Positions 30,503-43,359 of a stretch of 64,000 nucleotides of DNA are shown piece after piece. Within the stretch, counting starts at the first letter, position 1. Each line of letters begins with the position of its first letter. Source of the stretch: Solirubrobacteraceae bacterium (GTDB taxonomy: Bacteria > Actinomycetota > Thermoleophilia > Solirubrobacterales > Solirubrobacteraceae); contig JAUJOT010000005.1 of NCBI GenBank assembly GCA_030447505.1, positions 112,293-176,292 of the forward strand, given 5' to 3'. The position numbers and the translations under genes were made by a program. Below the pieces are notes generated by a model. It did not search any database, was not told where the DNA came from, and saw only the letters and a list, made by a program, of their open reading frames with translations.

Positions 30503-30558
30503 GTGGGCGGGCGGGCGGTTCTCGCAACCAGTGGCGCGATCCTGCAGGTACGCACCAC

Positions 30559-30564
30559 TACACT
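30559..30564 (+). promoter_or_regulatory. -10 box for argH
   Basis: TACACT, identical to the leuL -10 box, ends 8 nt before the argH ATG at 30573. A leaderless mRNA is predicted. Confidence 0.45.
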
Positions 30565-30572
30565 CGCCCGCG

Positions 30573-31946
30573 ATGTCGCGCTTCTCGGAGCCGCAGGACC
30601 CCGTCTTCGCACGCCTCAACACGTCGCTGTCCTTCGACCGGCGCCTGTGGCACCACGACATCGCGCAGTCGCGCGCGCACACCCGCATGCTCGCCGCGCA
30701 GGCGATCATCGGCGACGACGACCGCGACGCGCTGCTCGCGGCGCTCGACGCCGTCGAGTCCGAGCTCGTCGCGGACGCCTTCGCGTTCGAGGACGGCGAC
30801 GAGGACATCCACATGGCGATCGAGCGGCGCGTGACGGAGATCGCCGGCGCGGTCGGTGGCAAGCTGCACACCGCGCGCTCGCGCAACGACCAGGTCGCCA
30901 CCGACGTCGCCCTGTTCACGCGCGACTCGGCCGGTCACGCGGCGCGCGCGGTCGACGCGCTCGCGCAGGCGCTGATCGATGCCGCCGAGGCGCACCTCGA
31001 CTGGCCGTTGCCGGGCTACACGCACCTGCAGCGCGCCCAGCCCGTCTACCTGTCACATCACCTGCTCGCCTACGTCTGGATGCTGCTGCGCGACCGCGAG
31101 CGCTTCAGCTTCGCCGAGGCCCAGACGGCGGCGCTGCCGCTCGGCGCGGGCGCGCTCGCGGGCGTGAACTTCGACACCGACCGCGACGCCGTCGCCGCCG
31201 AGCTCGGGTTCGATCACGTCGCGCCGAACTCGATCGACGCGGTCTCCAACCGCGACTTCGCCCTCGATTACCTGTCGGCGGCTGCGACCTGCGCGACGCA
31301 CCTCAGCCGCCTCGGCGCCGAGCTCGTCCTGTGGTCCAGCGAGGAGTTCGGCTTCGTCACGCTGCCCGACGCGTGGACGTCGGGCTCGTCGATCATGCCG
31401 CAGAAGAAGAATCCCGACGCGGCCGAGCTGCTGCGCGCGAAGGCGCCGCGGATCGTCGCCCACCTCTCAGCCCTCCACGGCGTGATGCACGCTCTGCCGC
31501 TGACGTACAACAAGGACCTGCAGGAGGACAAGGAGCACCTCTTCGACACCGTCGACACGCTCGATGTCTGCCTTGCCGCGGCGACGGGGATGATTCGCGG
31601 CGCGCGCTTCAACGGCGAGCGGATGTCCGCCGCCGCTTCCGACGAGCTGATCGCAGCGACCGACGTCGCCGATCACCTCGTCAAGCGGGGCGTCCCGTTT
31701 CGCGCCTGCCACGGCATCGTCGCCGGGCTCGTGCGGGTCGCGGTGGAGTCGGGGCGCTCGCTCGGCGAGCTGACCGATGGCGAGCTCGTGGCGGCGTCCG
31801 ACCAGCTCGATCCGATCGCCTTCCGCGAGCTGCTGACCCAGACCTCGTCGCTCGAGTCGAAGGTCAGCGTCGGCGGCACCGCGCTCGCGCGCGTGCGCGA
31901 GCAGCTCGGCGCCGCCCGCAGCGCGCTGGCGCTGCACGCGGCGTGA
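30573..31946 (+). CDS. argH: argininosuccinate lyase
   Basis: A 457-aa fumarase-superfamily enzyme splitting argininosuccinate into arginine and fumarate. Signatures: KLHTARSRNDQVATD, PLPGYTHLQRAQP, and the mobile-loop signature GSSIMPQKKNPD with the catalytic Ser. It starts MSRFSEPQDPVFARLN; in-frame upstream codons are not family sequence. No other arg genes are in the window. A glycosylase gene follows after 55 bp. Confidence 0.95.
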   Translation: MSRFSEPQDPVFARLNTSLSFDRRLWHHDIAQSRAHTRMLAAQAIIGDDDRDALLAALDAVESELVADAFAFEDGDEDIHMAIERRVTEIAGAVGGKLHTARSRNDQVATDVALFTRDSAGHAARAVDALAQALIDAAEAHLDWPLPGYTHLQRAQPVYLSHHLLAYVWMLLRDRERFSFAEAQTAALPLGAGALAGVNFDTDRDAVAAELGFDHVAPNSIDAVSNRDFALDYLSAAATCATHLSRLGAELVLWSSEEFGFVTLPDAWTSGSSIMPQKKNPDAAELLRAKAPRIVAHLSALHGVMHALPLTYNKDLQEDKEHLFDTVDTLDVCLAAATGMIRGARFNGERMSAAASDELIAATDVADHLVKRGVPFRACHGIVAGLVRVAVESGRSLGELTDGELVAASDQLDPIAFRELLTQTSSLESKVSVGGTALARVREQLGAARSALALHAA

Positions 31947-32001
31947 CAGCGCGTCCCTGCTCGGCCGCGCCCAGCGTGCAGCCGCAAGCCGGCTGCTCGC
32001 G

Positions 32002-32598
32002 ATGAGCGGCGCCGGCGAGCCTCACCTGCGTGCGCTGCAGCTGCCGGTCGTCGAGGCCGCCCAAGCGCTCGTCGGGTGCACGATCACGCACGGGAGCACG
32101 AGCGGCGTGATCGTCGAGACCGAGGCCTACCACGACAGCGAGCCCGCCTGCCACGCGTTCGTCGGGATCACGGCGCGCACGAAGACCCTCTTCGAGCCGG
32201 CGGGAGTCGCCTACGTCTACCGCTCCTACGGCATCCATGCCCTGCTGAACGTCGTCGTCGAGCCCGCGGGCGTCGGGGCCGCCGTGCTGATCCGGGCGCT
32301 CGAGCCGCTCACGGGCGCCGACCTGATGCGCGAGCGGCGCGGCCGCGAGCCGCTGACCGAGCTCTGCTCCGGGCCCGGCAAGCTCACGCAGGCGCTCGGG
32401 ATCGGGCTCGACCTCAACGCCACGCCGCTGCTCGGCGGCCCGATCGAGCTCGGACCACCGCCGCCCGGCCGCAGCGAGCCACCGCTCGTCATCGGCTCGC
32501 GGATCGGGATCACGCGCGCCGTCGAGCTGCCGTGGCGCTTCTGCGCCGCGGGCAGCCGCCATGTCTCGCGGCCGTGGCCGCGCGGCCTGCTCGCCTGA
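32002..32598 (+). CDS. DNA-3-methyladenine glycosylase (AAG/MPG type)
   Basis: A 198-aa base-excision repair glycosylase removing alkylated purines. It shows the AAG-family catalytic Glu in IVETEAYH, the VYRSYGIHALLNVV DNA-binding segment, LCSGPGKLTQALGI, and RIGITRAVELPWRFC. It is unrelated to AlkA/Tag glycosylases. Downstream of argH on the same strand, and convergent with the penicillin-binding protein gene with 27 bp between the stops. Confidence 0.9.
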   Translation: MSGAGEPHLRALQLPVVEAAQALVGCTITHGSTSGVIVETEAYHDSEPACHAFVGITARTKTLFEPAGVAYVYRSYGIHALLNVVVEPAGVGAAVLIRALEPLTGADLMRERRGREPLTELCSGPGKLTQALGIGLDLNATPLLGGPIELGPPPPGRSEPPLVIGSRIGITRAVELPWRFCAAGSRHVSRPWPRGLLA

Positions 32599-32625
32599 CC
32601 CCGACCGCGCCGGCTCGCCGCGGCG

Positions 32626-34935
32626 CTACGGCTGCGGCATCGCGCCGCCGGAGTCGGGGGCAGGGGTCGCGGGAGGCACCGGCGCGGGCGCAGGTGGGGT
32701 CACCGGCGCGGGCGGCGTCGCGGGCGCCTGCGGAGCCGCCGCGCCGTTGTCGTCGCCGCGGTTGCGGGTGTCGTCGTCGGTCGGCGTCGCGCCGTCGTCC
32801 TGCGTGCCCTGCGGCGTCGTCGTAGAAGGCTCCGATGGCACTGCGGTCGGCGCGGCCGGCGTCGTCTTCGTCGGATCCGTCGCGAGACCGGCGTCGATAC
32901 AGCGCTTGGAGGGCTTGTCGTCCTTCTGCTGGCTGGCCTCCTCGCGCTCGCATTGGCGCTCGAGACGATCCCGGTCGGCCTGCAGCACGGCGAGCATGAA
33001 GTCGCGCCAGATCTGCGCTGGGTACGTGCCGCCGGCGACCGGCCGGCCGCGGTACTCGCTGCGCATCGGCCGCAGCTCGTTGGGATAGCCGACCCACACC
33101 GCGACCGTGAGCTTGTCCGTCGCGCCGACGAACCACGCGTCGCCGTAGTTCTCCGTCGTGCCCGTCTTGCCCCAGGCGCCGACCTTGCCGAGTTGCGCGA
33201 CGCGCGCCGTGCCGACCCTGATGACCGACTCGAGGATCCGCGTCGTCGTCTGCGCGACGTCCTTCGGAATGACCTGGTCGCGCCTCGTGCGGTTGCGGTC
33301 CACGACGCGCTCGCGATCGTCGCGCAGCGTGACGCGACGGATGCCGACCGGCGCCTTGCGATCGGCGCCGAGCGAGCCTGTGACGAGCACGCCGCCGGTC
33401 GCGAGCGTCTGGTAGGCGTGCGCCATGTCCAGCGGCGTGACGCCGTGCTTCAGCCCGCCGAGCGTGATCGCGTAGTTGTTCGAGACCGGCGTGCGGATGC
33501 CCATCCGCTCGGCGGTGCGCGCGACGCGCTTGAGCCCCGCCTTGATACCGACCTGTGCGTAGACGGCGTTGTCGGAGAAGGTCGTCGCGCGGGCCAGCGT
33601 GCTGACCCCGGAATAGGCGTCCTCGTAGTTGTTGACGGTGAACTTCTCGGAGCTGTTCGGCACCTGGATGACCTGCCGCCTCGAGACCCAGGTCGAGCTC
33701 GGCGAGATCCCGCGCTTCAGCGCGGTCGCCAGGACGAAGGGCTTGAACGCCGACCCCGGCTGACGCTGGCCCTGCGTGGCGAGGTTGAACGGCACCTGGT
33801 CGTAGTCCGTCCCGCCGACCATCGCGCGGACCTCTCCGCTCTTGTTGTCGATCGCGACGAGCGCCGCGTTCGGTCCCCAGGGCGGGTTGCCGAGCCAGCG
33901 CCCGACTGCGTCCTCGGCGCGGCGCTGCATCCCGAGGTCGAGCGTCGTCTGCACGCGCAGGCCGCCGAGCAGCGCCTCGCGCGCGCCGTAGCGCTCGATG
34001 ATCTGCTGGCGCACCCAGGTGGCGAAGTACGCCGAGGACTTGCTCGCCGACTGCGTCTCGCGCGGGCGGATCAGGTCTCGCGACGGGAGCGGTTGGTCGA
34101 GGCCGCGCTCGTACTCGACGCGCGTCAGGTAGCCCTGCTCGACCATCTTCGCCAGCACGACGTTGCGCCGACGTCTCGCGGCCTCGGGATGGGCGACCGG
34201 GTCATAGGCGGTCGGCGAGGCGACCATCGCGGCCAGCAGCGCGGCTTCGTGCGGCTTGAGCTGGCTCGCGCAGCGGTTCTCGCGCCTGCCGCAACCGAGG
34301 TGGTCGGGGTAGCGCGCAAAGTACGTCCGCGCGGCCGACTCGATGCCGTAGGCGCCGTTGCCGAAGTAGATCGAGTTCAGGTACTCCGTCAGGATCTTCT
34401 GCTTCGACCACTTGCGCGTGAGGTGGTAGGCGAGTGCGGCCTCGCGCAGCTTCTCGACGAGGCTGCGTCGGCTCTGCTTCTGGGTCGCGTTCTTGACGAA
34501 CTGCTGCGTGATCGTCGAACCGCCCTGCAGCGCGCTGCGGTTCGTGATGTCCGTCCACAGCGCGCGGGCGGTCCCGCGTAGGTCGACGCCGTCGTTCTGG
34601 TAGAAGCGCTCGTCCTCGACGGCGATGATCGCGTGCTGCATCGACGGCGCGATGTCCTTCGTCGGGATGATGATCCGGCCCTGGTCGGCGAGCGTCGCGA
34701 GGTAGTCGCCGCGGACGTCGAAGAGCAGCGAGTTCTGCGCGCGCTGGAATCCGCGCTGGTTCTCGAGCTCGGGCAGATCGGACGCGAGCGCCATCATCAT
34801 CCCGAAGGCGGTCGAGATCAGAGCGAGGATCGACAGCCCGAACAGGATCAGCGCGAGCCGCAGCCGCTTCAGCCGCGGGCGACCGAGCGGGGGAGCCGCG
34901 AGGACCTGGATGTCGGGACGTTCGGAGTCGCTCAT
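32626..34935 (-). CDS. class A penicillin-binding protein (transglycosylase/transpeptidase)
   Basis: A 769-aa peptidoglycan polymerase. Residues 27-48 form the membrane anchor. Residues about 65-240 are the GT51 transglycosylase, with the catalytic Glu in AVEDERFYQNDGVD (Glu107; Asn replaces the common His in this motif) and QGGSTITQQFVKN. Residues about 325-650 are the transpeptidase: SAFK (Ser395, Lys398), SDN (454-456) and KTGTT (590-594). A Pro/Ala/Thr-rich tail of about 90 residues ends PPATPAPDSGGAMPQP. ATG 34935 gives a normal short cytoplasmic N-terminus. Divergent from tyrS. Confidence 0.92.
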   Translation of the reverse strand: MSDSERPDIQVLAAPPLGRPRLKRLRLALILFGLSILALISTAFGMMMALASDLPELENQRGFQRAQNSLLFDVRGDYLATLADQGRIIIPTKDIAPSMQHAIIAVEDERFYQNDGVDLRGTARALWTDITNRSALQGGSTITQQFVKNATQKQSRRSLVEKLREAALAYHLTRKWSKQKILTEYLNSIYFGNGAYGIESAARTYFARYPDHLGCGRRENRCASQLKPHEAALLAAMVASPTAYDPVAHPEAARRRRNVVLAKMVEQGYLTRVEYERGLDQPLPSRDLIRPRETQSASKSSAYFATWVRQQIIERYGAREALLGGLRVQTTLDLGMQRRAEDAVGRWLGNPPWGPNAALVAIDNKSGEVRAMVGGTDYDQVPFNLATQGQRQPGSAFKPFVLATALKRGISPSSTWVSRRQVIQVPNSSEKFTVNNYEDAYSGVSTLARATTFSDNAVYAQVGIKAGLKRVARTAERMGIRTPVSNNYAITLGGLKHGVTPLDMAHAYQTLATGGVLVTGSLGADRKAPVGIRRVTLRDDRERVVDRNRTRRDQVIPKDVAQTTTRILESVIRVGTARVAQLGKVGAWGKTGTTENYGDAWFVGATDKLTVAVWVGYPNELRPMRSEYRGRPVAGGTYPAQIWRDFMLAVLQADRDRLERQCEREEASQQKDDKPSKRCIDAGLATDPTKTTPAAPTAVPSEPSTTTPQGTQDDGATPTDDDTRNRGDDNGAAAPQAPATPPAPVTPPAPAPVPPATPAPDSGGAMPQP

Positions 34936-35027
34936 AGCGAACGCGGGAACGGCCGCTCCAAGCGGCGCTGACCCCCGTGGCGCCCTGTGATGACGGGCGG
35001 CGGCAGCGCCCAGGGCGGACCGGACTC

Positions 35028-35033
35028 TAGCAT
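35028..35033 (+). promoter_or_regulatory. -10 box for tyrS
   Basis: TAGCAT ends 7 nt before GTG 35041 and no ribosome binding site is seen, which supports both the GTG start and a leaderless mRNA. Confidence 0.45.
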
Positions 35034-35040
35034 TGGCCCC

Positions 35041-36216
35041 GTGACGACTCGCGCCGACGACGACGCATCCTTTCTGGCGCGAGACACCGTCGACTGCCTC
35101 CCCGACGGGGCGCTGGCGCGCAAGCTCGCGCTCGGCCGGCCGCTGCGCGTCAAGCTCGGCCTGGACCCGACCGCGCCCGACGTGCACCTCGGCCACACGG
35201 TCGTCCTGCGCAAGCTGCGCGAGTTCCAGGACCGCGGCCACGTCGTCGTGCTGATCATCGGCGACTACACCGCGCGCGTCGGCGACCCGAGCGGGCGCTC
35301 CTCCAGCCGCCCGGTGCTGTCGGGCGAGCAGATCGACGCCAACGCGCGCACGTACGTCGAGCAGGCGGCGAAGGTCCTCGACCCGCAGCGCATCGAGCTG
35401 CGCTACAACGCCGAGTGGCTGGACATGTCGATGGAGCAGCTGTTCGCGCTCACGCGCACGACGACCGTCGCCCAGCTGCTCGAGCGCGACGACTTCGCCA
35501 AGCGCTACGCCGGGCGCGAGCCGATCTCGATCCTCGAGCTGCTCTATCCGCTCATGCAGGCCTACGACTCGGTCGCGGTGCGCTCCGACGTCGAGCTCGG
35601 CGGAACCGACCAGAAGTTCAACCTGCTGCTCGGCCGCGACGTGCAGCGCGCGTATGGCGTCGACGAGCAGGTCGTGGTGACGATGCCGATCCTGCCCGGC
35701 GTCGACGGTGAGCGGAAGATGTCCAAGTCAGCCGGCAACCACATCGGCGTCAGCGAGCCGCCGCAGGAGATCTACGGCAAGACACTGAGCCTGCCCGATC
35801 GCGCGATGCCCGGCTGGTTCGAGCTCCTGCTCGGCGAGGGGATGCCCCCGCGTCTGACGCCGCGCGACGCCAAGCACGCGCTCGCGCGCCGGCTCGTCGA
35901 GCGTTTGCACTCCGCCGCGGACGCCGCCGCCGCCGCTGCCCAGTTCGAGCGCGTCTTCGTGCAGGGCGACACGCCCGAGGAGATCGAGCAGGTGAGCTTC
36001 GCGGCGACCGACGGCCCCGTCCACCTGCCCGCGCTGATCGCGGACTGCTTCGGGGGCTCGCGCTCCGATGCGCGACGCAAGCTGGCGCAAGGAGCCGTCA
36101 AGCTCGACGGCGCAACGCTCGGCGCCGACGACATCGACCTGGCCCCGGAGCGCCTCGAGGGCGCGGTGCTGCAGGTCGGCAAGCGCCGGTTTCGGCGCCT
36201 GCGCCGCGCCGCGTAG
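35041..36216 (+). CDS. tyrS: tyrosyl-tRNA synthetase
   Basis: A 391-aa class I synthetase. The HIGH-type motif is HLGH in GLDPTAPDVHLGHTVVLRKL (read in two parts), ELGGTDQKFNLLLGRD binds tyrosine and ATP, and the KMSKS loop is complete in ERKMSKSAGNH. Residues about 330-391 form a C-terminal S4 RNA-binding domain (SDARRKLAQGAVKLDG). This is the TyrS subgroup with KMSKS rather than KFGKT. It is the last gene before the rRNA operon. Confidence 0.95.
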   Translation: MTTRADDDASFLARDTVDCLPDGALARKLALGRPLRVKLGLDPTAPDVHLGHTVVLRKLREFQDRGHVVVLIIGDYTARVGDPSGRSSSRPVLSGEQIDANARTYVEQAAKVLDPQRIELRYNAEWLDMSMEQLFALTRTTTVAQLLERDDFAKRYAGREPISILELLYPLMQAYDSVAVRSDVELGGTDQKFNLLLGRDVQRAYGVDEQVVVTMPILPGVDGERKMSKSAGNHIGVSEPPQEIYGKTLSLPDRAMPGWFELLLGEGMPPRLTPRDAKHALARRLVERLHSAADAAAAAAQFERVFVQGDTPEEIEQVSFAATDGPVHLPALIADCFGGSRSDARRKLAQGAVKLDGATLGADDIDLAPERLEGAVLQVGKRRFRRLRRAA

Positions 36217-36291
36217 CGCGGCTTTGCAGGGGTTCCGCGTGGCGCCGGGCCGGCGGGCAGCGCGGACGGGAGTCCGTCCCGGCGGCCTGTC

Positions 36292-36297
36292 TATACT
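36292..36297 (+). promoter_or_regulatory. rrn promoter P1 -10 box
   Basis: TATACT in the context CTGTCTATACTGCG. No good -35 is visible 17 nt upstream. A near-identical TATACTG box lies 64 bp downstream. Confidence 0.5.
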
Positions 36298-36355
36298 GCG
36301 CGCTGCGCCGGTTGCAGTGCTCGACGGAGCCCTTCCAAGGGCCCGTCGGGAGCGC

Positions 36356-36361
36356 TATACT
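36356..36361 (+). promoter_or_regulatory. rrn promoter P2 -10 box
   Basis: TATACT in AGCGCTATACTGGCC, 303 bp before the mature 16S start. A possible weak -35 (TTCCAA) starts at 36333 with a 17-nt spacer. Confidence 0.5.
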
Positions 36362-36663
36362 GGCCCGTCCTGTCTACGAGTCGCCCCTGCGGTGGCGCGC
36401 CTCAGCGCAGGTTCCGGGAGGAGTCCCCTCCCTGGGAGCGCGCGACGGTCTTTGAAAACTCAACAGCATGCGCACCTTGGTCGCCACCTAGCGATCAGGT
36501 GTGCGTCCAGGTTCGATCCCCTCGCTCCCAGCCGGGCTGCGAGGGGTCTGAGAAAGAAACCCGTCATGGACCGCGGTGCCGCGTGTACTTCGGCGCCGCA
36601 CATGGTCATGACAGCTCTACGTGACGAAGGGATGGTCCTTCGGGTCCAGCCCTTCAGCAGTTC
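36362..36663 (+). promoter_or_regulatory. rRNA transcript leader with boxA-like element and structured stems
   Basis: The leader contains GGTCTTTGAAAACT (36447-36460), close to the boxA antitermination element (CTTTGAAAA core) bound by NusB/S10. It is also the 5' arm of the 16S processing stem. A local 9-bp inverted repeat, CTGGGAGCG (36432-36440) with CGCTCCCAG (36523-36531), and an inner hairpin GCGCACCT/AGGTGTGC surround it. The sequence GGTTCGATCCC at 36511 looks like a tRNA T-arm, but no tRNA can be folded. Confidence 0.5.
36446..36471 (+). repeat. 5' arm of the 16S processing stem
   Basis: Pairs with 38356-38381 on the far side of 16S. Positions 36455-36471 (AAAACTCAACAGCATGC) are a perfect 17-nt complement; the rest continues with one G-G mismatch and one wobble. 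Such long stems are substrates of RNase III-type processing. Confidence 0.7.
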
Positions 36664-38197
<1,534 letters not shown>

Positions 38198-38355
38198 GGG
38201 AGCCCCTGTACCAAGGGGCCCGTACGGCACGGCGCCGTCGCCGGCCCATCGCCTTCGTCGCGATGGCTCGAGACGACGGACCCCCGACCGTGCGGCCTAG
38301 TACGTCGACCGAACCTGGCCCGGCCAGCGAGGCATACCGCCGAGCTCGAGCCGGT

Positions 38356-38381
38356 GCATGCTGTTGAGTTTTGAGAGACCG
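38356..38381 (+). repeat. 3' arm of the 16S processing stem
   Basis: GCATGCTGTTGAGTTTT at 38356-38372 is the exact reverse complement of 36455-36471, and pairing continues to 38381 with one mismatch and one wobble. Confidence 0.7.
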
Positions 38382-38411
38382 GCCCGCAAGTCCTGCGGGG
38401 CGTCTCCCTGC

Positions 38412-38440
38412 GGCCCTTGAAAACTGCACAGTAGCCACAC
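38412..38440 (+). repeat. 5' arm of the 23S processing stem
   Basis: AAAACTGCACAG (38420-38431) pairs perfectly with 41569-41580. Flanks GGCCCTT and GCCACAC also pair across, leaving a G-G mismatch at the same place as in the 16S stem. Confidence 0.7.
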
Positions 38441-38542
38441 GTCGTCGTGTATCCAACCACGGCGACGTATCGTCGTCGTGACGATAAGCACGACGGCGAC
38501 GGGTATCACCGAACCATCAGCGAAGGCTGAGGGTTCGATCAC

Positions 38543-41533
<2,991 letters not shown>

Positions 41534-41558
41534 TTATTTTGGCGTGGTACCCGTTCTA

Positions 41559-41588
41559 GTGTGGCTGTCTGTGCAGTTTTGAAGGGCC
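41559..41588 (+). repeat. 3' arm of the 23S processing stem
   Basis: Complement of 38412-38440 (GTGTGGC, CTGTGCAGTTTT and AAGGGCC segments), placed between 23S and 5S. Confidence 0.7.
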
Positions 41589-41608
41589 TCCAGGAGGGCT
41601 CTCACGAG

Positions 41609-41727
41609 TTTCCGGTGGCTATGGCGAGGGGGAAACACCTCTTCCCTTTCCGAACAGAGCAGTTAAGCCCCTCAGCGCCGATGGTACTTGGCCCGCAAGG
41701 GCCCGGGAGAGTAGGTCGCCGCCGGTC
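41609..41727 (+). rRNA. rrf: 5S ribosomal RNA
   Basis: About 119 nt. The ends pair (TCCGGTGGC with GCCGCCGG, one wobble), and the conserved loop CCGAACAGAGCAGTTAAGC and CGCCGATGGTACT are present. It lies 75 nt after 23S. Confidence 0.92.
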
Positions 41728-41737
41728 TGACGTCTGA

Positions 41738-41770
41738 CGACGGGTCGCCCGCGCAAGGGCGGCCCGTTCG
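41738..41770 (+). terminator. hairpin ending the rRNA operon
   Basis: A stem of about 12 bp, CGACGGGTCGCCC (41738-41750) with GGGCGGCCCGTTCG (41757-41770) around GCGCAA, 10 nt after 5S, with one bulge and one or two wobbles. It is followed by TCGTTGG rather than a clean T-run. Confidence 0.55.
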
Positions 41771-42701
41771 TCGTTGGCGCCGCGAGACAGAGTGGCGGTG
41801 TCCGCGTTCGACGAGCGGTTGGCTCATACCCGTACTGGTGATCCGGGTTGGCCTGCAACCGTCTGGTGGGCGCGCCGTCTTGGCACCCCTGTTCTGAAAC
41901 CGTCGCGGCGCGCGCGACGGCCGTGATCGGCCGCAGTGGCGTGCGACACGGCTGAAGCGCGCTGGTCACGGTTCCCGGACGCCTCGCCCTGTGTCGGTCC
42001 CGCGAGCGTGAGCGCCTGCCGTCGACGTGGGCAACCGCGGGTGCCGTGTGACGATCCGCGTCGCAGAGGCCGACCAGGACGATGCGTGGGGGGCGCGCCT
42101 CGTGGGCGGTCGAGAGGGCGCATGCCGGTGGCTGGGGCGGCGAGCGGGGCTCCTCGAGCAGTGCGAAGGCCTTGAGGTGGGCACCGACGCGGCGTAGTGC
42201 AAGCGAGAGACGAGAGATGATCGAAGCGAACATGTGTTCCGACGGTACGGATCCTGGCGGACGGATTGTCTGCGCGTCCTCGACAAGGCCGGCGATTGCA
42301 GCTCAACCTCGGCTCGGCTGCAACGGATCGTGCGCTTCGACGCCGTTGTTCGGCGCGAGGCTCCGCCTGAGGTCTTGCCGTCGCGAGCGACCACCCGCCG
42401 GTCGTGGAGCTCCTGCAATGCAGCGATCCCGGCCTGCAACATCGTCGTGCGCGAGGCGACGCGGCTGGCGCCGCGGTCTGGTCCTTCGGCGACGCCGTGC
42501 GCGCGGGGGGCGGTGGTGCTCGCGGACCTGGCCGCTCTGGGGATCGCATCACGCCCGTCTAAGCAGGGCACCCGTGTTCGTGGAGCTCATCTCGAAGCCC
42601 GACTTCGTCGCGTCCGTGCACGGATCGCCCGGACGCTGTCGCTGACGAGCGCGAACAGCCGCCGGCGACGGACGCGCGGCCGGCGACTGAGCGCCGCGCC
42701 G
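41771..42701. other. 931-bp stretch without an intact gene
   Basis: No frame shows family motifs, and the codon third-position GC pattern of neighbouring genes is absent. On the plus strand the frame through 42050-42197 reads TIRVAEADQDDAW and later RAGLLEQCEGLEVGTDAA, which faintly recalls the start of a NarL-type receiver domain and could be a decayed remnant. Open frames on both strands are Arg/Pro/Ser-rich noise. Nothing else can be supported. Confidence 0.45.
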
Positions 42702-43301
42702 TCAGGCCGCAGTGCCGGCGTCGCGGCCATGCAGCTCGAGCTCGTCGGCGCGCGCCTCGAGCGCGGCGATCACAAAGGCGACGTGCTGATCGAAGTCGGC
42801 GCCCAGCTGCTCGGCTCCGCCACGCACGTCCTCGCGGCTGACGGCGGCCGCGAAGGATGGCTGCTTGAGCTTCTTCTTGACCGACTTCGGCGTCAGTCCG
42901 CGGATGCCCTCGGGACGGACGTACGCGCACGCGACGAGAAACCCGCACAGCTCGTCGACGGCGACGAGCGTGCGCTCCATCGGCGACTCGGCTGCCACCC
43001 CGAGATAGCTCGCGTGGGCGGCGATCGCGCGCACCATCTCGGGCGGCGCGTCGCGGCGCTCGAGCTCGGCGATGATCGTGCGCGGGTGCCCCGCCTGGCC
43101 GTCGTCCATGTCGGGAAAGCGCTCGTAGTCGGCGTCGTGCAGCAGGCCGGTGACGCCCCACAGCTCGGCGTCCTCGCCGTCGCGCTGCGCAAAGGCGACC
43201 ATCGCGGCCTCGACCGTGAGGCAGTGGCGGCGAAGAGATTGCGATCTGACCCAGTCCGAGAGCAGGGACCACGCCTCGTCGCGCGAAATCCGGGTCGGCA
43301 T
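42702..43301 (-). CDS. HD-domain metal-dependent phosphohydrolase-like protein
   Basis: A 199-aa protein with an HD-type layout: the first His in SLRRHCLTVEAAM, the HD pair in VTGLLHDADYE (about residue 56), and the helical AAHASYLGV followed by VDELCGFLVACAYVRPEG. Relatives of this short HD family are annotated only as HD-domain proteins, with no known nucleotide. It diverges from murA. TAGGGT on the minus strand (43314-43309) lies 7 nt before ATG 43301. Confidence 0.8.
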   Translation of the reverse strand: MPTRISRDEAWSLLSDWVRSQSLRRHCLTVEAAMVAFAQRDGEDAELWGVTGLLHDADYERFPDMDDGQAGHPRTIIAELERRDAPPEMVRAIAAHASYLGVAAESPMERTLVAVDELCGFLVACAYVRPEGIRGLTPKSVKKKLKQPSFAAAVSREDVRGGAEQLGADFDQHVAFVIAALEARADELELHGRDAGTAA

Positions 43302-43307
43302 GACTGT

Positions 43308-43314
43308 TACCCTA
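43308..43314. promoter_or_regulatory. near-palindromic divergent -10 site, HD gene and murA
   Basis: TACCCTA reads TACCCT on the plus strand and TAGGGT on the minus strand. The minus box is 7 nt from the HD-protein ATG. The plus box would give murA a leader of about 40 nt. Confidence 0.4.
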
Positions 43315-43359
43315 GCCCAGGCCTTCGGCTCTGCTCCCGTCGCCGGTAGGCGCCCCCCC

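Noticed and set aside
36433..36530. A tRNA-like element in the rrn leader (7-nt matching ends, GGTTCGATCCC)
   Set aside because: No D-arm, no anticodon arm and the T-stem does not pair; the matching ends are part of a local inverted repeat of the rRNA leader.
41824..42571. Minus-strand frames of 200-242 codons after 5S rRNA
   Set aside because: Ser/Pro/Arg-rich, lacking motifs, ribosome binding site or the codon bias of neighbouring genes.
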